DNA from: Gemmatimonadota bacterium
GTDB lineage: Bacteria > Gemmatimonadota > Gemmatimonadetes > Longimicrobiales > Gaopeijiaceae
Direction of reading: 5' to 3'
Assembly: GCA_022822425.1 (NCBI GenBank)
Contig: JAJEBS010000224.1
Location: 1 to 53,814, forward strand
DNA length: 53,814 bases
This document shows positions 9,121-17,024 of the stretch, piece by piece. The notes below the pieces were generated by a model that saw only the letters and a list, made by a program, of their open reading frames with translations, did not search any database and had not been told where the DNA came from. The position numbers were made by a program, and so were the translations under genes. Position 1 is the first letter of the stretch. The number at the start of each line of letters is the position of its first letter.

Positions 9121-9951
9121 TCAGAACCCCCACTCCGGGGATTCGCCGCCGGGTTCGGGCGGTTCGCGGCCGCTGAAGCGCTCGAGCGCTTCGCGCACTG
9201 CGTCGAGCACGTCGTCCGGCATGTCGCTCGCCGTCAGCATCCAGTCCAGGTAGTCCGGCGAGGTCGCCGCCACTTCCGCCAGGCGCGTTCCCCGGTGCTT
9301 TCCGCGGGCGAAGACGTAGCTCTCGAGGTCGCTCCCCGAGAACCATCTCTGGAACTCCGTCAGAAAGGGCCTGACCTGGTCGCAGTATGCGTGGAGCCCG
9401 GCGATGTCGTCCGGAAGATCCGGGTAGTGCGCGAGCTGCGCGGCGAGGACGCGGGCGGTCATGTGCACGTCCGCCCGGGCGCTGTGGGCGCCGTCGTGCT
9501 CGTCGTGGACGTAGAAGCGGGCAGCCGCGGCAAGGTCGCGCGGCTCCTCACGGTGGAAGATCACCTGGGCGTCGATGAGCCGGCGATCCTTCAGGTCGAA
9601 AGGGACCGCCGCGCGCCGGAACTCCTCGAGCAGGATGTGCAGGTCGAAGCCGCGGATGTTGAACCCGGCCAGATCGCATCCCTCCAGCAGGCCGGCGAGG
9701 CTGCGCGCCCGGCTCCGGAAGGGGGCTTCGCCGGCGACGTCGGCGTCGCTGATGCCGTGGACCGCGGAGGCTTCAGGGGGGATGGGCTTTTCCGGGTTGA
9801 AGCGGCGGACCTTGTCCACGACCCGGCCATCGGGATACAGGATGAGCAGCGCCAGTTCGACGACGCGGTCCTCGCTGCGGTTCAAACCGGTGGTTTCGAG
9901 GTCGAGGAAAGCCATGGGACGGGCCAGGCTGATGGGGAGGGCAGGGTCCAT
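9121..9951 (-). CDS. DEDDh 3'-5' exonuclease with C-terminal DUF3820-like domain
   Basis: 276 residues. The DEDDh exonuclease core is complete: Exo I FLDLETTG (Asp, Glu), Exo II NIRGFDLHIL (Asp), and Exo III HSARADVHMTARVL with the H-x4-D pair. It matches the DNA polymerase III epsilon/oligoribonuclease superfamily. A second small domain follows (about residues 215-265: ESYVFARGKHRGTRL, YLDWML), resembling the DUF3820 module with the consensus 'FGKHKGK...YLxWL' found after some bacterial epsilon-like exonucleases. It probably trims DNA 3' ends in repair. A dedicated proofreading role is less likely, because it stands alone next to a divergent aquaporin gene. The start is the first Met of MDPALP; no clear ribosome site is visible, and the first motif begins at MAFLDLE 13 residues later. 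Confidence 0.88.
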   Translation of the reverse strand: MDPALPISLARPMAFLDLETTGLNRSEDRVVELALLILYPDGRVVDKVRRFNPEKPIPPEASAVHGISDADVAGEAPFRSRARSLAGLLEGCDLAGFNIRGFDLHILLEEFRRAAVPFDLKDRRLIDAQVIFHREEPRDLAAAARFYVHDEHDGAHSARADVHMTARVLAAQLAHYPDLPDDIAGLHAYCDQVRPFLTEFQRWFSGSDLESYVFARGKHRGTRLAEVAATSPDYLDWMLTASDMPDDVLDAVREALERFSGREPPEPGGESPEWGF

Positions 9952-10183
9952 GGGCGGTGGGCCAAAGGGGGTTTCGGCGGCGCGGATCCGCACATCCGGC
10001 GGCTGCTCCGCTCGAGTCTGATTCGGGGAGCGTTGAGTCTGGCAGCCGGAGCGCGGGAATGCCAGATTGGCGACGGATCGGGTCGCCCGTCGGGCGGGAG
10101 CTGACGACGAAACATCCGTTTTCGTGATCAGCAGATCGTCATTCACACGAACCAGAGTGACCGTGCGCCCGGGAGATCGCGTC

Positions 10184-10789
10184 ATGAGACCCGTCCTGGC
10201 CGAGCTGCTTGGCACGTTCGCGCTGACCCTGGCCGTGTCGTTTGCGCTCGCGAATCCCGGTTCTGCGGTGCCGGCCCCGGTGACCGTGGCGGTTACCCTT
10301 GCGGTGCTGGTCTATGTGCTCGGTCCCGTTTCCGGGTGCTTCATCAACCCGGCGGTGACGGTGGCGGTCGCTTCGGTCGGCGAACTCCCGGCCCGGGAGA
10401 CGGCGTGGTTCGTGTTGGCCCAGTTCGCTGGCGCGGCGCTGGCCCTTGGGGCGGTCCGGCTGCTTCCCGGCGCACCTGTCGCTCTCCCGGTTGACGGTTC
10501 GGTTGCCACGGGAATGGCCGAGATGCTGGGCGCGGCATTCCTTGCCTTCGCCATCGTGCCCGTGCTCGCAGGGCACGTCCCCGGGCAGTTGAGCGGCGTT
10601 GTGATCGCCATGGGGTTGCTGGTGGGGATCTCCTGGTCCGCCCCTCACTCCAACGCCGTGCTCAATCCCGCAGTGGCGCTGGGCATCGGTTCGATGTCGC
10701 TGCCCTACGTCTGGGGTCCGCTGGCGGGCGCGATTCTGGGAGCGCAAGTGGCCCGGTACGTCTGCGGGCCGAGGCGGTCTTCCGACTGA
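10184..10789 (+). CDS. MIP-family channel (aquaporin-like), atypical second NPA box
   Basis: 201 residues, shorter than typical aquaporins (230-280), with six hydrophobic helices. The two half-helix NPA motifs are present: CFINPAVTVAVA (first half) and AVLNPAVALGIG (second half). In canonical aquaporins and glyceroporins the second NPA is followed by Arg, which forms the ar/R selectivity filter; here it is Val. The first NPA also lacks the usual preceding GAHL. A membrane channel for water or small neutral solutes is the family expectation, but permeability could differ. The ATG at 10184 fits the start of the hydrophobic protein; the frame is open a further 39 codons upstream with Arg-rich composition. 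It is divergently transcribed from the exonuclease gene with ~230 bp between the starts. Confidence 0.83.
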   Translation: MRPVLAELLGTFALTLAVSFALANPGSAVPAPVTVAVTLAVLVYVLGPVSGCFINPAVTVAVASVGELPARETAWFVLAQFAGAALALGAVRLLPGAPVALPVDGSVATGMAEMLGAAFLAFAIVPVLAGHVPGQLSGVVIAMGLLVGISWSAPHSNAVLNPAVALGIGSMSLPYVWGPLAGAILGAQVARYVCGPRRSSD

Positions 10790-11036
10790 TCCGCCGCGGT
10801 CTCACCGGACGCCCGGGCTTGGCCGCACGGCGGCATGGTCGGCATCGAGCATACCGGAATCGAGGGCGTGCCGCTGATCGTGGTACCGGCGGCACCTGCT
10901 TGTGGCGGGCCCGACGATCTGTTGCGTACAATGTTCGGACGCAGCCCCGCAGGTCCCGCTCGCCCGTGGCGACGGGGACTCCGGAACGGTCTCGGCGGGC
11001 GCTCCTTACGTCAACGTCATGCAAAGGCAACCCCTG
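10790..11036. other. Intergenic region upstream of gamma-glutamyltransferase
   Basis: About 250 bp without a convincing gene. A TACAAT hexamer at 10927-10932 could be a -10 element, but no -35 at proper spacing is evident. No terminator-like hairpin with a T-tract was seen after the aquaporin gene. Confidence 0.4.
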
Positions 11037-12884
11037 ATGGCACGCTTCCCGATCACCACAATCACGCTCCTGGCCACCGCACTCCTCGTTCTGCCTGACG
11101 GCGCGGCAACTCAGGACCGGGGCCTGGCGCGGCACCTCGACCGGGCGGCGCACCGGCCCGCGGTGCCCGGACCCAACGGCCTGGTAACGGCCGGACATCC
11201 GCTGGCGTCCATGGCGGGTCTGCGCATGCTCATGGCCGGGGGCAACGCCGCCGATGCCGCCGTCGCGACTCTCGCCACCCTGAACGTGGTGCGGCCCCAG
11301 ATGTCCGGGATGGCCGGAAACGGGTTCGTGACCCTGTACGACCGCGTCTCCGACCGCGTGTATTCGCTCGGGGCGACCGGCGCCGCGCCCCTGGCCATCG
11401 ATCCCTTGAGCCGCTCGGCCGAGGAGCTGAACAAGGGGATCCACGCGGGGGTCGTCCCGGGCCTCTTCGGGGGATGGATCGCGCTGCTCGACCGCTTCGG
11501 CACCATGAGCCTGGACCAGGTGCTGGCTCCGGCCATCGGCTACGCCGAGAACGGCCATCCCATCGAGGCATCGGTGGTGGCGGCGATCGAGTCCCACAAG
11601 GAACTCTTCGAGAGCTTTCCGTCGAGCCGGAGGATGTTCCTCCCCCTGGGGAGGGTGCCGGAGCCCGGCGAGAACTTCCGCATGCCCGATCTGGCGAACA
11701 CACTGCGGAAGGTGGTCGAAGCGGAACAGATGGCGCTGGCGGCCGGAAAGGCGCGCTCTGACGCGCTCCAGGCCGCCTTCGACCGGTTCTACCGCGGCGA
11801 CATCGCCGAGGAGATGGCGCGCTTCTACGGCGAGAACGGCGGTGATTTCACCATGGAGGACTTCGCGCGCTACGAGCCCATCTGGGCAGAACCGGTGCAC
11901 ACCACCTACCGGGGCTACGACGTGTACACCAGTCCGCCCACGTCCCGGGGCGGTCTCGAGGTCACGATGCAGTTGAATCTCGTCGAGGGCTTCGACCTCA
12001 AGGCGCTCGGCCCGGGAAACCCCGAGACCATCCACCTGCTGGCAGAGGCGATCAAGGTCGCGAAGGCGGACATCTATGCCTACGTGGCGGATCCCGCTCT
12101 GGTCGACGTGCCCGTTGACCAGATGCTCTCGAAGGACTACGCGTCGGCGCGCCGGTCCCTCATCGATCCTTCGCAGGTGATGGCGTACCCGGCCGCCGGG
12201 AATCCGGCGCGGGTCGAGGTGCTCCAGCCGGCCGGGCGAGCGGCGGGCGCGGGAGTGGCGGAGGGCTCACGGGGGCACTTTGCCGAGCAATCGTACGAGG
12301 GAAGCACGACCAGCTTTTCCATCGCGGACCGGTTCGGCAACGTCATCGCGGCCACGCCCACGCACGGCGGAGGCTTCGGCACGGGGGTGGTTGTCGGCAA
12401 CACCGGCCTCACCTTCAACAACGGGACCCGTATCGGCTCGACGTCGCCCTACCCCGACAACGTCAACTATGTCCGAGGGGGGCAGATTCCCATCCTCAAC
12501 AACTCGCCCATCATCGTGCTCCGGGACGGGCGGTTTCATGCGGCGCTGGGAACGCCGGGCGGCGAGACGATCGGCCAGACCCAGTTTCAGGTGCTGGTGA
12601 ACCTGCTCGACTTCGGAATGCCGATCCAGGAAGCCATCGCGGCGCCCCGCTTCACGCTGCGCGGGGTGCCCAACTTCTACCAGCCGGGAGCGGATGTCCG
12701 GTTCAGCCTCGAGGACCGGCTGCCCGGCAGCGTCGTCCAGTCCCTCGAGGGGCTGGGATACGCCGTGGAGTTGTCGCCCGGATACGCCTTCGGCAGCATC
12801 CAGGGAATCACGCTGGATGCGCGGACGGGGACGCTCATGGCCGGAGCCGATCCCCGGCGCGTGGCCTACGCGGTGGGCTGGTGA
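11037..12884 (+). CDS. ggt: Gamma-glutamyltransferase family protein (exported)
   Basis: 615 residues, beginning with a signal peptide (ITTITLLATALLVLP, cleavage near GAATQ). The Ntn-hydrolase architecture is present: the large-subunit motif GGNAADAAVAT, the autoprocessing site GSTTSFS with Thr424 as the expected new N-terminal nucleophile, and the small-subunit loops NNG and LGTPGGETI. It cleaves the gamma-glutamyl bond of glutathione and related peptides in the periplasm, or transfers it. The usual T-T-H at the processing site is T-T-S here, so specificity or processing may deviate. ATG 11037 is chosen because AAAGG lies ~10 nt upstream; an in-frame ATG six codons earlier is possible. The 3' end overlaps the convergent sucA end by 19 bp. 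Confidence 0.9.
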   Translation: MARFPITTITLLATALLVLPDGAATQDRGLARHLDRAAHRPAVPGPNGLVTAGHPLASMAGLRMLMAGGNAADAAVATLATLNVVRPQMSGMAGNGFVTLYDRVSDRVYSLGATGAAPLAIDPLSRSAEELNKGIHAGVVPGLFGGWIALLDRFGTMSLDQVLAPAIGYAENGHPIEASVVAAIESHKELFESFPSSRRMFLPLGRVPEPGENFRMPDLANTLRKVVEAEQMALAAGKARSDALQAAFDRFYRGDIAEEMARFYGENGGDFTMEDFARYEPIWAEPVHTTYRGYDVYTSPPTSRGGLEVTMQLNLVEGFDLKALGPGNPETIHLLAEAIKVAKADIYAYVADPALVDVPVDQMLSKDYASARRSLIDPSQVMAYPAAGNPARVEVLQPAGRAAGAGVAEGSRGHFAEQSYEGSTTSFSIADRFGNVIAATPTHGGGFGTGVVVGNTGLTFNNGTRIGSTSPYPDNVNYVRGGQIPILNNSPIIVLRDGRFHAALGTPGGETIGQTQFQVLVNLLDFGMPIQEAIAAPRFTLRGVPNFYQPGADVRFSLEDRLPGSVVQSLEGLGYAVELSPGYAFGSIQGITLDARTGTLMAGADPRRVAYAVGW

Positions 12885-15784
12885 GGCAGGGGCGCCTGTT
12901 CCGCGAACGCCTCCCGGATGATGCGCCGCTGGCCCTTCATGTGGTCGGACACCTTGCCCTCGGCCGGGCTGGACCACTCCGGGCGCGAAGCCTGACGTAA
13001 CGTCAGGGTTGCGGGCATGAGGGCCCGCAGGAGGGGTGCGACGTACGGGCGCGCCCCCATGTTGCGGGGTTCCTCCTGTGCCCACACGACCTCTCTCAGG
13101 GCCGGGAGGCCCGCCAGCAACTCCGCGATCTCGCGCCGCGGGAACGGATAGAGCTGCTCGACCCTCGCCAGCACCGTGTCCCTGGCGAGCGAGCGCTCCT
13201 CGCTCGCGATCAGGTCGTAACAGACCTTGCCGCTGCACAGGATGAGCCGGGTCGCGGACCTGCGGGCCTGGTCCCCCGTTTCTTCGGCCAGCACCGGACG
13301 GAAACCCCCGCCGGCGAACTCCGAGGCCCGCGAGCGGGCCAGCTTGTGGCGCAGAAGGCTCTTGGGGGACATGACCACGAGCGGACGCTCGGGGGTGTGC
13401 GCCTGGCGGCGCAGCAGGTGGAAGTACTGGGCGGACGTGGTGGGGTTGGCGATCCGCATGTTGCCGTCGGCGCACATCTGGAGGAAGCGCTCCAGGCGGG
13501 CGCTCGAGTGCTCCGGGCCGCGCCCTTCGTAGCCGTGCGGCAGGAGCAGCACGAGCCGCGAAAGCTGTCCCCATTTCGCCTGTCCCGACACCACGAACTG
13601 GTCGATGACGGGCTGGGCCACGTTGGCGAAGTCGCCGAACTGCGCTTCCCAGATGACGAGATCGCGGGCCGCGCCCACGCTGTAGCCGTACTCGAAGCCC
13701 AGCACCGCGGTCTCTGACAGCGGCGAGTTGTGTATCTCGAAGCGGGCGCCGCCCATGGCCGCCAGCGGCGCGTGCGACGAGCCGGTCTCCGCGTCGTGGA
13801 GCACGAGGTGGCGATGGCTGAAGGTGCCGCGCTGCGCGTCCTGCCCGCTGAAGCGAATGGGAATCCCCTCCCGGAGCAGGGAACCCAGGGCGAGCACCTC
13901 GGCGTGGGCCCAGTCGAGCGACGATTCCCCGGTGAAGCCGGTCCGGCTCCTGTCCAGCTGCCGGCGCAGCTTGCGGTTGACGGAGAAGCCCTCCGGCACC
14001 GCCATCGAGGCGGCGTTGATCTCCGCGAGGGTCGCTAACGGGACGGCGGGCGGGCCGGCATCCCGGTCCCGGGATTCGGTCCGATCCGCGTCGCCTTTCC
14101 CCACGACATCCGCGTCCGCACCGGCCGCTTCTTCCGCGGACGGTTTCGGTGAACCGGTCCCGGCCCGCCCGCCATCACCGGAGGGCTTCGCCGCGCTGGC
14201 CGCCACCAGCGCCTGCCGCAGACGATCGGTGACGTCGCTGCGGGCCGCCGCGACCTCGTCCGCGGTCACGATGCCGGCCTTCGCCAGCGCCTCGGAATAC
14301 AGGGTGAACACGGTGGGATGGGCGCGGATGCGCTCGTACAGGCGCGGCTGGGTGTAGGCCGGGTCGTCCCCTTCGTTGTGCCCGTGCCGGCGATACCCGA
14401 TCAGGTCCACCACGATGTCGTCGTGGAATTCCGCCCGGTATGCCATGGCCAGGCGCATCGCGGTGAGGCACGCGGGAGGATCGTCGGCGTTCACGCGCAG
14501 GACCGGGATGTCGTAGCCCTTGGCCAGATCGGAGGCGTAACGGGTGGAGCGGCCTTGTTCCGGGTCGGTGGTGAAGCCGATCTGGTTGTTGACGATCAGG
14601 TGGACCACCCCGCCCGTCGCGTATCCCGCCAGCCGGGCCAGATTGAGCGATTCCGCCACCACGCCCTCGGCCGCGAAGGCCGCGTCGCCGTGGATGAGGA
14701 GCGGCACGACCGCGGCCGTGTCCTGCCGGTCATCCTGGCGGGGACCCGCGAACTGGCGTGCCCGAGCCAGCCCCGCCACCACGGGATTGACGAACTCCAG
14801 GTGACTCGGGTTGGGGGCCAGGGTGACCCGCACGGTGCTCCCGTCGCGCAGGACGTGGTCGCGGGTGGCGCCGTGATGGTACTTCACGTCTCCGATCCCG
14901 CTCTCGTCGTCGGGCAGGGTGAGGATGCCGTTCGGGGCCGGGGCCGCGCCCTCGAACTGGCGCAGGATCTCGTCGTAGCCCACGCCCACGCTGTGCGCGA
15001 GCACGTTCAGCCGGCCCCGGTGGGCCATCCCCATGACGACTTCCCGGCATCCCCGAGCCGCCGCCTCCTCGAGCACCAGATCGACCATGGGCACGAGCAT
15101 GTCGTTGCCCTCGAGAGAAAACCGCACCTGCCCCGGATAGACGCGGTGCAGGAACTGTTCGAGACCTTCCACCCGGGCCAGCCGGATCAGCAATTCCACC
15201 TGCTCTTCCCGGGTGAGGGGCTGCGCATGGACGCCCGATTCCACCTGGTTCCAGAGCCAGCGCACCCGCTCCGGCGACTCCAGGTGCTCGAACTGGTATC
15301 CGATGGACCCGCACCAGGCGCGCTCCAGCCGCTCCAGGTAGTCCGGTACGCGTTCATCGCCATCGTCGCCGAGGACGGTGGATGCGGGGAGCGCCTCCAG
15401 CTGCTCCATGCTGGTGCCGAAGAAGGAGGGATCGAGCTGCGGGTGTCCCGGGGGATCGCTCCCGAGCGGGTCGATGCGGGCCAGTTGGTGCCCGTGATCG
15501 CGGAAGGCCTGCACGAGCGACGTTGCACGGGCGACGAGATGGAGGAGCTCCCGCATCGCGCGCAGCGTGGCGGTGCGCTGCGGCGCGGGCGCGGGCGCGG
15601 GTGGCGGGGCCGGGCCGGGCGCAGCGGGTGGCGATGAGCCGCGTTCCACCGCCTCCTTCGAGAAAATCGAGCGCCAGCGCCTGGACACCGACTCCGGATC
15701 GGCCAGGTAACGCTGGAAGAGCTCCTCCACGTATCCGGCGTTCGGCCCGCTGAATAGTTCGGACGAGGGCATGAGTCGCGACAT
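12866..15784 (-). CDS. sucA: 2-oxoglutarate dehydrogenase E1 component
   Basis: 972 residues, normal for E1o. The N-terminal lipoyl-domain-docking segment (MPSSELFSGPNAGYVEELFQRYL) is followed by a Pro/Ala linker. The thiamine diphosphate core includes GMAHRGRLNVL and IHGDAAFAAEGVV, and the C-terminal transketolase-like domains include GQDAQRGTFSHRH. It decarboxylates 2-oxoglutarate and passes the succinyl group to E2 in the TCA cycle. An unusual low-complexity insertion of about 50 residues (Gly/Ala/Asp/Lys-rich, around 14040-14200) separates the two catalytic halves. Start 15784 gives MSRLMPSSE; the second ATG at 15772 is equally possible. No E2 gene is adjacent. Confidence 0.95.
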   Translation of the reverse strand: MSRLMPSSELFSGPNAGYVEELFQRYLADPESVSRRWRSIFSKEAVERGSSPPAAPGPAPPPAPAPAPQRTATLRAMRELLHLVARATSLVQAFRDHGHQLARIDPLGSDPPGHPQLDPSFFGTSMEQLEALPASTVLGDDGDERVPDYLERLERAWCGSIGYQFEHLESPERVRWLWNQVESGVHAQPLTREEQVELLIRLARVEGLEQFLHRVYPGQVRFSLEGNDMLVPMVDLVLEEAAARGCREVVMGMAHRGRLNVLAHSVGVGYDEILRQFEGAAPAPNGILTLPDDESGIGDVKYHHGATRDHVLRDGSTVRVTLAPNPSHLEFVNPVVAGLARARQFAGPRQDDRQDTAAVVPLLIHGDAAFAAEGVVAESLNLARLAGYATGGVVHLIVNNQIGFTTDPEQGRSTRYASDLAKGYDIPVLRVNADDPPACLTAMRLAMAYRAEFHDDIVVDLIGYRRHGHNEGDDPAYTQPRLYERIRAHPTVFTLYSEALAKAGIVTADEVAAARSDVTDRLRQALVAASAAKPSGDGGRAGTGSPKPSAEEAAGADADVVGKGDADRTESRDRDAGPPAVPLATLAEINAASMAVPEGFSVNRKLRRQLDRSRTGFTGESSLDWAHAEVLALGSLLREGIPIRFSGQDAQRGTFSHRHLVLHDAETGSSHAPLAAMGGARFEIHNSPLSETAVLGFEYGYSVGAARDLVIWEAQFGDFANVAQPVIDQFVVSGQAKWGQLSRLVLLLPHGYEGRGPEHSSARLERFLQMCADGNMRIANPTTSAQYFHLLRRQAHTPERPLVVMSPKSLLRHKLARSRASEFAGGGFRPVLAEETGDQARRSATRLILCSGKVCYDLIASEERSLARDTVLARVEQLYPFPRREIAELLAGLPALREVVWAQEEPRNMGARPYVAPLLRALMPATLTLRQASRPEWSSPAEGKVSDHMKGQRRIIREAFAEQAPLPHQPTA

Positions 15785-15888
15785 CCTGCCGTGCGGACAG
15801 CAGCGTTGGGGGGAGTGGAAGATAACCGGAACACCTTCCAAGTTGTACGGATCGCGCGTCCGCCCCTCTCACTGCCCCCGGAGAGAGC

Positions 15889-16737
15889 TTGCCCCATCCG
15901 CAGTCAGGCGCCCCCCCGGGCAGCCAACCCGCCCGCCCGGTGACGGAGGCGATTCGGCATGGGCGGATTCCCCTGCGCGTGCACCCCGGGTGGGCCCGCG
16001 CCTTTCCGTGGGTCGTTCAGGGAACCACGGTCCGCACCGGCGGGGACGGCGACTTCGGACTGTTCACGGCCGCGGCGGCGGGCGCGGTGATGAAGCGGTG
16101 GGAATCCCTGGCAACGGACACGGGATGCGGCAGCATGGTTCACGCCCGCCAGGTACACGGGTGCTCGGTCACCCTGCACGAGGCGACCCCGCCGGGTCTT
16201 CTCCTGGCCCCGCCGTGCGACGGGCACGCCACGCGGCGGGCGGGCACGCTGCTGGCGGTCTCCGTGGCCGACTGCGTGCCCGTCTTCGTGGTCGCCCCCC
16301 GCGCGCGCGCCGTGATGCTGCTGCACGCGGGGTGGCGGGGGGTGGCGGGCGGCATCCTGGAAGCGGGCCTCGCGATGCTGAAGCGGGACTTCGGAACCCA
16401 TGCGCGCGAGGCCCACATGCACATGGGACCGGCCATCTGTGGGCGGTGCTACGAGGTGGGGCGCGAAGTGCACGAGGCGCTGGGGCTGCCCCGGCCGGCG
16501 TCCCCCGGCGAGCCGGTCGATCTGCGGCGGCTGCTGGTCGACCGGGCCCGCGCCGCCGGCGCCGATCCCGCACACCTGACGACTTCCACGTTTTGCACCC
16601 GGTGCGCGGACGCGCCATTCTTTTCGCACAGAGGCGGGGACGCCGGGCGCCAGATCGCGGTGCTGGGCATCGCACCCGACGACTCCGGATCCCCGGGAGG
16701 GGAATGGCTCGACGACCATCGCCGGGAGCGGCACTAG
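15889..16737 (+). CDS. pgeF: PgeF/YfiH family purine nucleosidase (multicopper-polyphenol-oxidase fold)
   Basis: 282 residues of the DUF152/LACC1 family. Signature motifs are visible: HARQVHG, SVADCVPV, LLHAGWRG, and GPAICGRCYEV with the Zn-binding Cys/His set. Members are now known as purine nucleoside phosphorylase/adenosine deaminase-type enzymes, and YfiH also edits a misincorporated peptidoglycan precursor; which activity dominates here cannot be read. TTG 15889 is chosen because GGAG lies just upstream; an in-frame GTG at 15940 is an alternative and would remove a Pro-rich tail. The stop codon TAG overlaps the GTG of the next gene by one base, so the two are translationally coupled. It is divergent from sucA across ~100 bp. 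Confidence 0.88.
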   Translation: MPHPQSGAPPGSQPARPVTEAIRHGRIPLRVHPGWARAFPWVVQGTTVRTGGDGDFGLFTAAAAGAVMKRWESLATDTGCGSMVHARQVHGCSVTLHEATPPGLLLAPPCDGHATRRAGTLLAVSVADCVPVFVVAPRARAVMLLHAGWRGVAGGILEAGLAMLKRDFGTHAREAHMHMGPAICGRCYEVGREVHEALGLPRPASPGEPVDLRRLLVDRARAAGADPAHLTTSTFCTRCADAPFFSHRGGDAGRQIAVLGIAPDDSGSPGGEWLDDHRRERH

Positions 16738-17024
16738 TGGACCGCTCCTTGCAGGACTTGCGCGCGGACCCCTCGGTCGGGCTTTGCTCGGTGTGCGCGC
16801 ACAGCAGGGTGACGGGCAACCGGAGAGGCTCCATCTTCTGGCTCTGCCGGCTCTCGACCGACGACGCGCGCTTCCGGCGCTACCCGCGCCTGCCGGTGGC
16901 GCGCTGCCCGGGATTCGAACCGGCCACGGCCGGAAGGGCGGAAGACGACGGGAAGGACCAGGAGCGACAGCCGCGGCCTGGCGACGACACAACCACCAAA
17001 CAGAACCGGGAGAACCGGAAATGA
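16737..17024 (+). CDS. Small four-cysteine protein, coupled between PgeF and OsmC-like genes
   Basis: 95 residues starting with GTG within TAGTG (one-base overlap with the preceding stop) and ending in ATGA, which contains the start of the next gene. The first ~62 residues form a compact unit with CSVC (Cys17, Cys20), WLCRLS and RCPGFEP, a likely metal-binding or redox four-Cys arrangement. RRGSIFWLC and the RYPRLPVARCPGFEP block match a small uncharacterised bacterial family I have seen without a function. The last ~30 residues are charged and disordered. Double translational coupling suggests stoichiometric production with its neighbours. It is too short and too overlapped for many gene finders. 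Confidence 0.72.
   Translation: MDRSLQDLRADPSVGLCSVCAHSRVTGNRRGSIFWLCRLSTDDARFRRYPRLPVARCPGFEPATAGRAEDDGKDQERQPRPGDDTTTKQNRENRK

Noticed and set aside
8993..9346. Longer start of the Asp-box protein
   Set aside because: The extra 118 codons are Arg-rich and non-conserved looking, and AGGAG precedes the ATG at 8992.
10900..10932. TTGTGG / TACAAT as a promoter for ggt
   Set aside because: The spacer is 21 bp, too long for a standard sigma-70 promoter.
16905..16925. GATTCGAAC resembling a tRNA T-loop on the minus strand
   Set aside because: It encodes CPGFEP of the small four-Cys protein. No acceptor, D or anticodon stems can be drawn around it.
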